Source: Lichenostomus cassidix (Eukaryota; Chordata; Aves; Passeriformes; Meliphagidae). From it: a stretch of 64,000 nt of DNA. Shown piece after piece: positions 1-12,255 of this stretch. A program made the position numbers and the translations under genes. Position 1 is the stretch's first letter. Each line of letters starts with the position of its first letter. The notes under the pieces were generated by a model. That model saw only the letters and a program-made list of their open reading frames with translations, made no database searches and was not told the origin of the DNA. Location: NCBI GenBank assembly GCA_008360975.2, contig CM039192.1, forward strand, positions 11,633,694-11,697,693, given 5' to 3'.

Positions 1-240
1 AGCTTGCTTTCTTTCAAGAGGCATTCAGGCTCTTGCCATTTTGCACTGCAAGTGAAAATCTTTCTAGGCTGAACTCTTCCAGGTGTCCCTGTCTGTGTCC
101 AACCTGCAGAGCAGGTGTCCCTTGGGGCTCTGGTGGCCAGCATAGCACAGCTCTGCCTGCTCAAAGGCCTTGCTCATCTTCCAGGGGCTCTCCAGATGTG
201 TGTGCAGCCTACTCAGACCCTGAGTTGGTGTCTAACCCTT

Positions 241-298
241 GAGCTCTTCCCAGACAGAACCTGTTGAGTTTTTCCCAGATAGAACCTATTGAGCTTCC
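241..298 (+). repeat. 25-bp tandem repeat, about 2.3 copies
   Basis: Positions 241-265 and 266-290 are the same 25-base unit (GAG-CTCTTCCCAGACAGAACC type) with a few substitutions, and 291-298 begins a third copy. This is a short local tandem duplication in otherwise unique DNA. Confidence 0.85.
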
Positions 299-2639
299 AT
301 TCCTTGTTTTGAGGAACCCCACAGCCCAGCTGTTGGCATGCTGACAGTGCCTGCACACAAACCAGTCTGATGGCCTTTAGCAAATCAGGTTTGGCTTTCT
401 CCTTTTATACCAGGCCCTCCATAAACCTGAGGAAAATTGCAGTCACGGTGGAGAAACAGCACATGGAGCCATTGGTGACAGCCTCTGAAAAACAAGGGAA
501 ATTTAGGGAATTGAGGGTACAACAATCCTTGGTAAAACCTGCACACCTATTTAGTGTCATAAATGCCTTTTTTGTGTCATGTTCATTTTATACCTTAGGA
601 GAATCAAACACACATTTTTTTGTCTCATTAAGAGAAAAAGTAATATTTTTTAATAATATTGAAGGCATTTATTTTAAACTGTTGGAGAATCACTGATTAA
701 ATAAATGCAATGTGTTTACATGATGAATGCTTTCTCTAGAGGTTACCCTACCTTCTGATGATTGAGTCTAACCCTCTTTAACTACTTTGACAAGATTATT
801 GCCTGAAGTAACTTTTTTAATTAGCATTCTTGTTTGTTTATGTCTAGAGATTGAGGGGGAAAATAACTAAAAGCTTTGGAACAGCTAGTGAGTCTGCACT
901 TGCTCTAAGCTGGAAGAAAATAATTTTTAGTATATGTTTAAAATTATATAACACATTTCAGATGTTGGTTCGAATTACTGTTAAAATGACATTCAAATCT
1001 GGGAGTGTTTCTCGCTGGTTTTATCCTTTTAGAAATTTCCACTGTGCTTTTTTTCATCTTTAATTAAATTTCAATTCATTTTATAATAGTAATTAAAGTA
1101 TTTACAGCAAGAAATTCTATCCATTTGCAAAATGGCAATAAATTGTAACATTTTCACAAACAAACTTTTTAGAAGGTTTGCAAAGTCTTTATCCTGCATT
1201 TGTAAGGCATTGAAGGATAGATTATTAGCTGGTATAAGTCACTGTCATTCACTGGAGTCAGAATAGTAATTTTGTTTTACAACAGTTTAGAATTTGGCCA
1301 ATAATGTAATTAATATAATCAAAACCATGTACAGACACCAGAATAAACAATACCAAACTGTAAGACAAGTAACTTATCTTACAATGAAAATAAAATGAAG
1401 GTCCCAGGCTTCTTAAGTCACTGTTTCATTATATAGCTTTGCTTCCTATCATCTTTGATCTCCTTCATTTCATTAAAGTAAACTTCTTGTTAGAAGCATG
1501 ACTGTCTTCCTATGAAACTGATCTCACATTCAGCACTGCTATCTAGTGACTTTTTCCAGTTTCATCTTTAGTCTTTTTAATACAGCACATAAAAAAAAAT
1601 AAACACAAATTATTACATCATCAGTAGAGGAACATATGGCACATCCAAAAGTGAGTACACAATAAATATGTTTCTAATAAATACTTTGGTGCTGATTAAA
1701 TTACAGAAGAGAGTAGACAATAAACCACCATTCTGCCATTAATGCCTTTTCTTTGCATGGTAGCAGTTATTACATTAGTTTAATCATAGTCAAGCAGTTG
1801 AGGTGCAGTAGCACTGCTCATTACACAAACCATTATCATCTCACTCTTACCTTGGGCCTTTCTCATCTGTTTTGTATTCACTCTATCAGATGCATGGCTA
1901 GCAAGCTTTCTTATGTTATATAAAAAATGGGTGTATTTACATGTCACAACTGGGCCTTGATATATGATTATGGCCTTCCAGGTTTTTTTCAAGAGTAAAT
2001 ACTGATTACAATAATTTCAGGGCAATGGAAAAAAAAATCATTTAGCCTCAGGGTAGAACATTCTGTAAAAATTTTACCTTGTTTAGCTTTCATTGATTCA
2101 CAGCTGCGTAGAGAAACAGAACAGAGAAAGCTTAGAAGAGCATGGCCACTACCTACCAATTTTAGCAATTGTTGTAGCCAAAGTAAATTCCACAGTGTTA
2201 GGGCATTTTGTCATGAAGTGATGCCAGTTTATTTGTGGTGTTTGTGCATTCTGAGTATTGGGACAAATTAGGATATTTTCAGTGGGTTCCCTTATCTGTA
2301 ATAACAGCAAGGGAAGATCTGCATTTTGACAAACTATATTTAGGAGCAGATTCTTACACATGGAGTCTGGACAAACGAGGCTTCTGCAAATGCACTGTCC
2401 CATTACAGTTTTCTAATTAAAGATCAGCTGCAGGAAGCAGTAAATTTAAAACAGTGATGACAATATTCAAACTTCCCAGGCAAAAAAGGAGAGCATTGGA
2501 GATAAGGCTGCAAATATCCTAATGGAAGAAATAGCACTAAGTGCTCTTTGGTGACTCTAAAGCACTGTGCAAGTATTCACAGTGAGCTATAGATGAGAAT
2601 ATGAAAAAGATGAGTGTTCTAACATCAAGGGGTATGAAT

Positions 2640-2960
2640 GACAAACAGATGCTAAACAGACAAATGAGCTATGGCTGAAGGAGGCCAGTGCTGTTGTATG
2701 CTGAGGGAAGAGAGAGGAGAGGAAGAGGTGGATAAAAAAAAATATAGCCCCAGAGAAAGCTGAAAACCATGCTGAGAAGTAGTCTGGAGAAGATCACAGG
2801 AAACAGCTTATGGAATTAAAAACATTTGGGAAATTACAGCACTTAGGAGGAATTAAATATAAGAAAGTAATGGTCATCTATGAAAATAGAAACTTCAAAA
2901 AAGAAGGGACTGCAGCACAGAACCTGGAGGAGAAGAGCTAGCAAATCAGTAGATATGATC
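2640..2960. other. Purine-rich stretch of the + strand
   Basis: A and G dominate the + strand for about 300 bases, with GA/GAGG runs near 2700-2730 and an A8-9 run near 2735. No open frame of note crosses it on either strand, and I could not match it to a transposon. It could be an old, unrecognised insert or simply a compositional drift. Confidence 0.35.
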
Positions 2961-3793
2961 TCAGCATGAATAGAGAGAGTCGTGCTAAGGACCCCATGCA
3001 GCATATCAGTCTCTAGGAAGACCTTTCATGAACAGTTAACAAGAGACTTTTTGGCAAGGAAATGTCTGAGAGACAGGAATATCTGACTGAAGTGATGGTC
3101 TTACATCAGTCCCGTCATGACTGGGAAGAATGTGCATCAGATATAAATAGCATCTTAATTTATTTCAAGTGGATATAACTTTCTTCTCACTGATACTTCT
3201 TATTGTTAATTTCTTAAAGATGCTGAAATTACATAGATAAATATAAGCATAATTTAAAAAAATAATGTAAATTTGCATTTACAGTAAAGCAAGAGAAGTA
3301 CTAAAGGAAGAGAAGCACTAAAATTGTGCAAATGTTTTTTTTTTCCTGATGAATTAGCCATATTGAAAGTATTATTTTCAGACTCAATTACCCATGTAAG
3401 CTAGTGGAAATATCTGTCCTCTATTCAGATTTAAGAAATGGACCCAAGCACAGATAAGAAAATGAGTTCATACTGAGAGCAGATGCTACAGAGACAAAAG
3501 ATATCTTTAAAAAATCATATATGGCTTAATCCCATAGCCATTTGCTGTGCATTTGGAGTATAGCTTTTAAAAGTATTTAACAATTGTTCTGCTCAGCAGT
3601 GCAACATGTGTCTGATGTAGAAGCTGCAGAGTTAATGCTCACCTCCCTGCCTGTGCTAGTCAGGTGTCTTTGCCTGGGTGTTTGCCAAACCCTTCCTACA
3701 CCAAACATGACATGAAGTTTCATGGGAAATCAAGTTTCACCTAGTTTCTCTTGTGCCAAAATCTCTAAGGTGCAGACTGTGGGAATTAAGTAG

Positions 3794-3856
3794 TAGAATC
3801 TCATTGAACTGGATAGGGATTAGGCACCTTGGTACCTTTTCAGATCTTAGTCTAGC
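3794..3856 (+). repeat. Eroded old amniote retroposon fragment
   Basis: The piece contains TCTCATTGAACTGG, then GGATTAGGCACCTTGGTACC, then a TTTTCAGATCTTAGTCTAG-like end. This order (CATTGAA, then TTAGGCACCT, then an AATCTGGGCC-like end) is a texture I recognise from old dispersed repeats in turtle, crocodile and bird DNA. The family name is not claimed, and the fragment is short, so chance resemblance is possible. Confidence 0.4.
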
Positions 3857-6800
3857 CTAGAGTTGCATGAACAAGACCTAGTTAACACAATGCCTTCTAC
3901 CACCATTCACACCCAATGTAAGTGCTTATTTATCTGAACAAAGCTGACTTTAATTTGTTAAAAGTTCTGGGAGACAATCCCAAAGATCCCTAGGTTAATG
4001 TAGAGTAACCTTGCTAGAAGTCAAGTTTTCCTTTCAAAATTATGCAGAAGGTAGAAAAACTGGCTTAAAATTACTCTAGGAATGTGTTCCAGCTCCCTCA
4101 TGTCCTGGGCAAAGAGGTGAAGCCTCTGCAGAAAAGGAAGAGTGACCAGCTGTGCTTGGAGAATGTAAGTTTGTTCAAACCTTGGGGTGTAGGGCAAAGA
4201 AACTTTAACTGTGGGTTCTGTGAATGATGGATGAAGTCTGCCCAAGAGTAGAACCTAGTGAAATTGCTAGAAAAAGCTTTTGTTGAGTATGTGTGTGTGT
4301 GATTTTCTACGCGTTGCTGAGGTTGGGTGCCATGAGAGAGTTTCTGCCCTTTTGGTTCTGTACATTCTTTTGTGAGACTGTAAGTTGGTCTTGCCATAAC
4401 AGCTTGTTTTAAAGTTGCAAAGTCATCAAATGCTTCTGTAATCATAGGAATGGTTGTATTTTTCAGCTGTGTTGTAGAATGGTTGTGCAAACTGGGAATC
4501 AGTGAAATACTTGAATGAATTCAAGAAATATCAGAGTAATAAGAAAATTTGGGCAAAAATTAGAAAATCACATGAGCTACTTGATTCTCACAAATCTCCA
4601 TTTTTGAGAGTAAAGGTTCAGAAAGTTTGTCAGGAAGACTCTTACAATAATTGATTGGAAGTTGAGCTAGATATATACTGCTGCAACAGTAAGCACAGTT
4701 TGGAAAAGTGCAATAAATGCAGTTGATAGTGGAAATAGTAGGATCAGAATATGAGAGAAGAAACCAGAGCCAAAGTTTGCTCTAAATTCCATATGGCAGC
4801 AACAAGTGCTAAGATTACCTCACACAACAGAAGTTCAAGTGTTGAACACCAAGTTAGAACCCCAAAATAACAGTTTTACCTCATACACTTTAGCAGAAAT
4901 TTAGTAACTGTGCAGCTGGAGAGACAAGAGGAAACGAAACATTTCTCAGAAAATTTAAAGATAAGATACATGCGTGTTGAACGGGGAGGGTTTATATCCT
5001 CCCCCTTTGTTCTTCCCTGTCCACTTTCCCGAATTAGAAGGGCACCCTCAGTGTTCTGGCAGCAGGATTATGCAAAAGAGAAGTATAACTGCTTTTCTTA
5101 GAAGTTCAGCCAAGTTTAGTGCAGCCAGAGCCCTCAGAAAGCAGCATCTACCTATCCTACAGAGGCTGAAGGTTGTTTTATTCCCAGAACACATTGTTCC
5201 ACCTTATGTTTCTTCACGATTTTCCTTAAACCATTACTACTTACAACTTTGCTTCTGGTTAATAAAATCTCATTACAGTCCTTTTGCCTTGATAATTCAG
5301 AAGTCTGAAATGAAAATAACTTGGGCTCTAGGATTTCTGCTGGCTGTGCTGAGCTTGTGGCTCTTTATTCATTCTTAAAGATATCCTCAAGCCAGCAATA
5401 TTTAACTAAAATACTCTACATGTTCCAGTTTTGGGAGAACTACAAGTCATTTTGACCTGGAGCTGTGAACAATCTTAGAACTGTGAACAATCTTATCTCT
5501 AGGTAACCTGCAAAGCCATCAGATATTTCTAAGCACAGAAAACAAGTCTCCCTGGGCCAGCAAAGTGACAATTGATATAATATGTTAATTGCATAAGCAT
5601 AATACAATCCCATTGTGTTCCTGAGTAACTGTTTCAAATCTGAGTGCCTCAAGACATGATCTAAATTTTTATGCAACCTGCAGCATAATTCTGTATTACT
5701 AATATTGAAAATATAATTTTTACAAATTTTACAGAAAGGTTCTCATGTTCTAGACTTAAGTAGAATGTAGGTAAAGAATGAGGATTTCTAAGCCTTTTGA
5801 ATGAAGCTTGTTTTGGTAACTGCATCTAGTTATGATATTTTTCTGTGTGGATTTAATATTATTTAAATACTCCACAGTCTTTGGTTCTGTGAATGTTATA
5901 TAGAAGTGTTTCTAAAAGTAGTTGTCATAGTGATCAATTAGAGCTTAGCTAATGCAATATCTATCCCATCAAGTCTGGGATTCATGAGACTACAAAATAA
6001 TTATTAAGATAATAGTGTAAAAAATGGGCAAAACCCAATTATATAATATTAGCTTTGATAAATTTTATTCCATAAAATTAGTTTTTGAAATAGAAATTTA
6101 CTAGGTTGAGCATATAAGTATCTGCTCTGCAAAAGTATATTTTCTCAAATTAAGAATATTTTTCTTACAGAATTGGCTACATGTACCTTTTCTTATCTCT
6201 TACGGTTTCCAGTACTATGTAAATTCATAGCTCAGAGGAATGGTGCAATTCCACACAATGAGTTGCATGATATGCTGAGCCAGTTTTAATGTATCTTAGT
6301 TTGAGAGAGGATTTTATTATTTTTCCCAAATATTATTTTGTTGTTTCAATATTATCATAAAACCTCATTCAGATAACTCCAAATATCTTCTTTAAAGCTT
6401 ACACAGGCAGCAGAACTGAGGGGATACAGACACAATGCAATCTTTAACTCACCCCTATTGTGCAGGAACAGAACAGGAGCCTCAGAGCTGCTGGGGGTCT
6501 TACATATCTCATATGTGCTGGAACAATGAAACAAATTATGAACAGGGCTTAAGGCTCAACTCTGAATTCTTGCCTTTGTGAGTTTGTGTCTCATGCATGG
6601 AGAGCATTGATTTTGCAAGGTACTCTGAGATGTGGCCTGTCTGTCTGTGAATAGAACCAGATGGATGGTTTTCTGAAGTTTGACATTCAGGCAGGGATCT
6701 CTCCTTCTTTGGTCTGGCACTTTTACTAAGTCTGCTCGTGGAGGTTCTATTTATTAATTCATTCATTTCAATAATAATGTATTTAAACTGATAAAAGCAT

Positions 6801-7542
6801 AATTGCTAGTCTCACACACTGCAGTGCTGCTCTGTTCTGCTTTAAAATGTGCTGGGGTAGAAAATGCAATTACTTTAATGCAAAGAATCTAAACCCACCC
6901 AATTTTAGACTGTGCTGAAGAAATGATTATAAGGTCAAAGATGCACATTCGGAGTTGTTTCACAGAGAATATCTGAAGTGGTAGCTAGTTTTACAAAATG
7001 TTTCAAACGTGTTGAATTGGCTGGCAAAAGCAATCCTTGGCTGATACCATGACAAAAGATGTGTAAGTGTCCACAGCCCCAGAGTCCCACCAGTGAGACA
7101 GAGCCAGGTTACACGAGATGCCATTGAGTTGAATCTGCTTTTGGATAACCTCCATGGGTTTACTCCAAGAGGAAAATACTATTCAATGTAACAAGCTACG
7201 CCTTTGGCTGGTCAGAAAACAAATGCTGTATTAAGTTTAATTACTTGAGCCACCAATTGATGATCTGCAAAAATCTTTTCACAAACCAACAGTTCTCAGC
7301 TTGGTTGTTGCCTTGGCCTCATGATCTTTCACTGTACAGCTGTGTGTAAGTGCAGAAATCAGAGTTTAGATTACTTTTTGCAGGTCATGAAATTTAGAAG
7401 TAATTTCTCTTCAACTTCCCACCTTAAATTTTGATTTGGTGACAGTATCAGCTTTATAAAGATGATCTGTATCTGTGTCTGCAAATACAGAGAAATGAAC
7501 AGAGGGGGAAGATGTCATTACAAATAAAAGAGGTCAATAATT
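3857..7542. other. Non-coding stretch, no gene seen
   Basis: AT-rich unique sequence. It holds a short GT run (about 4288-4301), an 18-bp duplication at 5463-5495 (listed separately) and a less AT-biased patch at about 6810-7060. Within that patch is AAGGTCAAAG (6931-6940), a nuclear-receptor-type half-site core. Frames near 4.1-4.5 kb (- strand, about 130 codons) and 4974-5378 (+ strand, non-ATG start) show no domain and are taken as chance. Confidence 0.6.
5463..5495 (+). repeat. 18-bp direct duplication
   Basis: CTGTGAACAATCTTA occurs at 5463-5477 and again at 5481-5495, so the period is 18 bases. It is a simple tandem duplication of recent look, since the two 15-base cores are identical. 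Confidence 0.9.
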
Positions 7543-7600
7543 ATGGACAAAATCCTGCTTTGACTGAAGTGACACAAATGGCATGACTTTCAACAAAATT
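7543..7600 (+). repeat. Eroded old amniote retroposon fragment
   Basis: The order of short blocks (GGACAAAATCCTGCTT, then GACTGAAGTGACACAAATGG, then CATGACTTTCAAC) resembles the CAAATCCTGC ... GAAGTCAATGGCAAAACTCC ... GACTTCAATGG texture of an old dispersed amniote repeat. Divergence is high, the family is not claimed, and alignment to a repeat library would settle it. Confidence 0.35.
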
Positions 7601-8522
7601 AATAGTTGCAAATCACTGAGAGTAAGCCCTAATAAAATGTTATTTCTATTCATAAGATTCTTAACAGTTCATATTTACGTGATATAAAATAAACTTGAAA
7701 AATCCTTAGCATATTTTATATTTTATAGGAATGGCCTTTTTTCAGACTACTGTGAGGAAAACATGTTATATATAAAACTCAACTCTGGCACTCATTAGGT
7801 GTGTGTGTCACAGAGGAATCTGCATCTTGGCATAAGCATCAGCACCTGGATGCTGTTCTTACAAACTCAGTGTTAAGTCTTATCCCTGATTCACAGTCCT
7901 GTGACCTTAAAATGCAAGTTCCTCAAAAGGTAAAAAACCTTGACCTCTCCTCTTTCTGAAGTAGAAGGATTGAACATCAAGAATTTTTTTCATCCTTGAA
8001 ATGCAGTAAGTGTGAATCATAAAGACACCCCAGCAGTTCTCCTTACAAGTAGGTGCAGGACACCTGTTTGTGGCTTAGGGAGCTCTGCTCTGCTCTCTTC
8101 TTTCAATGTGCTTTATCCTCATGGGTGAAACTCCCTCAGCAACTTTCAGAATGCCAGGTTTGGACAGAGGGATGTTACTAACTGGGCAATTGGATTATTT
8201 TCCATTTTTAGAATAGCTACTGCATTTAAGAGATGCAGAGGGAAGCTCTTTTGTTTTGGTTACAGCTACATGACAACATTTTCTCAACTTCTTAATAGAG
8301 CTCGGCTTTTTTTTTCTTACAAGTGAAAAGAAAAATCACTAGCCTGCTCACAGAACAAAAAAATGTCTTTGGTCTCAAGGCTTATGTATTCACCAGGGAG
8401 GTTGGACTGTGCTCCAGCAAACAGAATTAATCAGCAAGTCATTGCCTTCCAGAAGTAATGTGTAACACCTTGTTTTGTTCCGTGGTTCAAAAGGCACTGT
8501 CACTGTTGTACACCAGTGTGGG

Positions 8523-8541
8523 TTTTGTTTTTTTTTTTTTT
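8523..8541. repeat. Poly-T run
   Basis: Almost uninterrupted T over about 19 bases (one G near the start). No retroposon body was recognised next to it on either strand, so it is classed as a simple repeat. Confidence 0.85.
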
Positions 8542-8559
8542 AAGGCTATAATTCATATG

Positions 8560-8680
8560 CAAACTAAGCTGGGATTCGTGATTTCATAATAAAATGTTGA
8601 AACGCTTTGATCATGAGCTGGAAGGAGGTGTGAAACAGTGCTTCAGAAACAGACAGATATTTGTGTAATCAGCCTTTATG
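8560..8680. promoter_or_regulatory. Candidate conserved non-coding patch with a TCF/LEF core
   Basis: Complex, non-repetitive sequence with CpGs kept at about 8577 and 8604. It contains CTTTGATC at 8605-8612, a perfect core for TCF/LEF factors on the minus strand, and ATATGCAAAC near 8555-8565, which is octamer-like. Single motifs are expected by chance in a window this size; the call rests on overall texture and needs cross-species alignment. Confidence 0.25.
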
Positions 8681-8911
8681 TATTGCCAGTTCAGAATAAT
8701 AACATATAAAGAGTCCCAACTTACCTCATCTGCCTGGTACAGCCAAGGCATAAATAAAAGAGAACAATGGAATTACTATTAGTCACTCACTGAGCCCCAG
8801 CTACATCACTGTATTCTTTATAATTGCTGGCAAGAAGATTAATGTTTTGTTAAATATCAGAGTAAGGTCACAAGGGGGCTTGCAGGGCTGTCTAAACATC
8901 TAGGTTTTAAA

Positions 8912-8955
8912 CTCCTTCCTTCCTTCTTTCCTTCCTTCCTTTTTTCCTTTTCCTA
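8912..8955. repeat. CTTCC/CTTT pyrimidine microsatellite
   Basis: Imperfect repeats of CCTT and CTTTC followed by a T-rich tail make a pure pyrimidine tract on the + strand. It is interrupted, so probably an aged microsatellite. Confidence 0.9.
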
Positions 8956-9926
8956 TTATTTTTTTAATTTTAATTCTACAGAGATGAGCTTCCACCATTT
9001 TTAAAAATTATTGGGACTTTTATATTCTTGCATTTGAAAAATTTTGGCAACACAAAGACTAAATAAATAAAGACAACAATTGCTGTATGGCTGATAAAGC
9101 TTAATCACCATATTGATAGGAAGATGGTAGGGTTTTTGTGTATTAGCAATAGAGCCAAGTTTCATTTTGCTTGTCATGTCTCTGTTTCTTCATGTCTGTT
9201 AGTTCTGCATCTAAATTAAGAATTTTTTCTCATTATATTAATTCTAGTTATCCTAAGTAACAACCTGTTTGGTTTAAAAAAGGTCATTCTAAATGTCTGT
9301 TAAATTACAGCTCATGAACACCAGGGCAAGAGCAGTTCAGGTGAAAAGCTCATAGTTTTGCAGACTGAGGAGATTTACACCTTCTGCACCTTCAGGGGTA
9401 TGTACCTTAGGTTCACAGCTCCAATTTCAACTCTTTTGCAGCAAACAAGAATTGACAGATCCACATCTTTGTACAGACAAAACCTTATGGTTATCAGTCT
9501 CCTCTGTCATTCTATAGAAATAGTCAAAGAAATGTTCCACCATAAATTAACTGATTTTTTTTGAGACGTAAAACATCTGATCCATATGGGAGAACATGTT
9601 TATTTGGAAATGAATGCTCACATAAGAGATTTCTGGTATATATAAACACAGTTGTTTCTAGTGAAGGAGCAAAGAAATTACATAGTCATCTTAATCTCTT
9701 GTTTAGACTATTGCCAGTCATTTGCAAAATGCAAATATCTTCCTCATTTGGCTCAGATTATCCTCCAAATTACACAGGAGCAGTCTGGGCAGCAGCAACC
9801 AGTCTCATACAAAAATGGTGAATGTGTTTTTCAGGCTCTCCCCAAATCCATCCTTTGTTGAAGGACTCTGACACAGGTGCTTTTGGCCCTGGAAGGATTC
9901 AGTGTGGGGCCAGCCTGAGGACCTGA

Positions 9927-9969
9927 GTGCCACAGGACCATGATGTGCCACAGAACCATGACATGCCAC
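9927..9969 (+). repeat. 18-bp tandem repeat, about 2.4 copies
   Basis: GTGCCACAGGACCATGAT at 9927-9944 is followed by a copy with two changes at 9945-9962 and by the first seven bases of a third copy. A short C run follows at about 9973. Confidence 0.85.
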
Positions 9970-10498
9970 TCTCCCCCCCATGTCTCTGTCCCTTCCAAGA
10001 GCAGAGTGGGGCATTAATGGGACCAATAAAGCAGAGAAAGGTTTGTGTTAAAGAATTCCTACTTCTTGGTGCTGTTTGCACTAACACTGAGAGGGCTCCT
10101 TAACAAAATTATGTCTTTGGAATCCATTTGTGTCTTTCAGTGGAACAGGTCTTTTCTCAAAGAGGGGTAATTCTATGTGCTATTACTGATTGTGTGAATG
10201 TTATCTACAGTTATCTAATATTAAACAGAAATAAGGGCTTGAAAGATCAATATATGGACAGCAATGGTGAAAGTCATACATTTAAATCCTAGCACTTTGC
10301 ATAGGAGTAGCAGTGCTGCAGAAGAGCAAAATAAGCTCTCCTTAATACCTGAACAGCTCTGATTGATTTCAGTAGAAAAAGTTTAGCAATATGAGCTAAA
10401 GGAGATAACATTTAGATCCAGGAACTCCTGCTCTTGATTTAGTTTAATGTATGGCTCTTGGAAAAAGCATTTTATTCTGTTCTACTCAGCTTGCTTGA

Positions 10499-10540
10499 TA
10501 GAAAATAATAGAAAATAACAAAAAATAGAAAATAATGAAA
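10499..10540 (+). repeat. Degenerate TAGAAAATAA decamer repeat
   Basis: Four imperfect copies of a TAGAAAATAA-type unit lie head to tail. This is low-complexity sequence without a coding frame of interest. Confidence 0.85.
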
Positions 10541-12124
10541 AACCTGTTCCTATTTTCCTAGAGGTCAGTCATGAAAATACTATGTGATTAATTATATACC
10601 AGTAGGTGTTACAATGTTGTTATAAGATTCTTATTCTCCACATTCTTGAATGTGGAACTGTGAAAATTAGCTGTAGAAAACAAAATTTGAGACCTAGATT
10701 GACTAATATGGACAATGCCCTTCAGTTTCATCATTTGTTGTTATTACCATTAGATATTCCAAGATGTATTACCACATCACTGAAAAATTACTGAAGTTTT
10801 TCCCTTTTGTTAGAATCCACTGGAATTCTAAGGTCCAGGAAAGGAGGAGCCTAGAAGGAGTAGGAGGGAATGGAATTTGTTTAAAATATTAAAAAAAAAA
10901 AGTAAGACCACTTGTCAATCACTTAATTTTGTAAGAATTCTTTATGAGCCATCACAATATTGTGAACTAATTACTCATAATTTCAATTTGTAGCTCTCCC
11001 CTGGAGACATGAATGCTATTTCCATTTGTATCAGCCAAAGATCTAGTGCAGTTATTTTTGCTTAGTTGTGAGAGTTTTTCCATTGGTTGAATTCAAAGTA
11101 TTTGGATGGTCAACGAATGAAATTGTTAATCAGTGAAATTAACTAAAACATAGTAGAACTTCTTTAATATAGCAAATCCTTTATAATTTTTAGACACAGT
11201 AGGCACAGCATTTATATATGTAAAAGTATGTATGGTGTGTATAGGAGAAAAATAAGATGAAAGAAACAACCCTAGATGTTATTTATTAAAGACATATGAC
11301 ACATTAAAACTTAAAAAGTTAAAAGGCTGTTCAGGTTAAGGACTTATAAAAGGTATTAACATGTACAAGAAACAAGGATGTGAAATTAATTAGTCTTGCT
11401 TTAAAAGAGAATTTTCCAAGGGCTAAAGTTCTTGTGACTTGTGTGGGAAGCTACAGGAAAGAGTAGTTCTACTTATTTGTTGATCCATTCAGCTGAACTT
11501 AGTGTCCTTGTTAGTGCCCTTGTGAATTCAGACAGATGCAATGTCATCTCTCTCTGCTCTCCTCCAGCCTCTCTCTGCTGCAGTGAAGTTAAACAGCTGG
11601 AGAAGAGCAGGCAGGAGCACACAAGAGCTCCATAATTGAAAGTAGGTGCATTTTTTGGTTGAATATTGCTGTGGAATATTTCATTCCTATGGAAGTGAAA
11701 ACAAAAGTGAATAAGCAGGTTTGCTCCTGGGAGAACAAGAATGGGAATTATTCTCTAACTATGCCTGTTCTATGCAGTTCAAGTCAGTGATCATATTTTA
11801 ATAAGTACCATCTCTCCATTATTTCTAATACTTCAAAGTACAACAATGTTACTATATCAACTTTCTTTCTCAGGTGACTTGTGAGCAAATAAGCTGTTAA
11901 ATGTCTGGAAGAAGGGGAGACACTGTAAATATCAAAGGCAAGAATGAGAAAACTCAGAAATACAGTGTGCTGGTGATAGATTTCAATCTAGAATCTACCA
12001 GCAGAAAACATTTTCTTTAATCAGAAGACACCTCTGATTTCTGGGATTCTGTTCTGCCAATCACTTTGGGATAACTGCTGCAGTGCATTAGTGAATAGCA
12101 AAGAAAACAAGACACTGATAAGCC

Positions 12125-12255
12125 TGGATTGGGTTCAGCAAAGGCCACCATGAGTGGCTCAGGTGTTGGGTGTTGTCCAGCTTGGAACAGACAAGGCTTT
12201 GGTGAGACCTCTCAGCAGCCCCAGTTCCTGCCAGGACATTAGTGAACAGGGACCA
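12125..12255 (+). mobile_element. CR1 LINE fragment, damaged
   Basis: Blocks typical of the 3' third of CR1 occur in the right order on the + strand: GGTTCAGCAAAGGCCACCA, then GTTGTCCAGCTTGG, then ACAAGGCTTTGGTGAGACCTC and an AGCAGCCCCAGTTCCTG block. Compared with the usual CR1 order, the part between the ragged GGCCACCA block and the CAGCTTGG block is shortened, so this copy has an internal deletion and is heavily substituted. It encodes nothing. Similarity to the other three copies in the window is in different parts of the element. Confidence 0.6.

Larger units (their letters stand above)
1..3793. other. Non-coding AT-rich stretch, no gene seen
   Basis: The first 250 bases are somewhat richer in G and C than the rest; beyond that the stretch is AT-rich with scattered A and T runs and many chance AATAAA hexamers. 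Frames on both strands are under about 110 codons and show no domain. From about 2640 to 2960 the + strand is strikingly purine-rich, including a GAGG-rich run near 2700-2730. No splice-bounded exon, RNA gene or recognisable transposon could be supported. Confidence 0.6.
7601..12124. other. Non-coding stretch, no gene seen
   Basis: AT-rich sequence with low-complexity islands listed separately (T run at 8523, CTTCC tract at 8912, decamer repeat at 10499, 18-bp repeat at 9927). The segment 10330-10400 carries a CTCTGATTGATTTCAGTAG block that may be another scrap of old retroposon. No frame shows a domain. An AATAAA follows the 18-bp repeat near 10025, but there is no gene structure upstream to go with it. 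Confidence 0.6.

Noticed and set aside
4098..4490. 130-codon minus-strand frame
   Set aside because: No domain, overlaps another frame on the same strand, and lies in ordinary AT-rich DNA.
10015..10040. AATAAA as a gene's polyadenylation site
   Set aside because: Such hexamers are frequent in AT-rich DNA and no upstream exon is visible.
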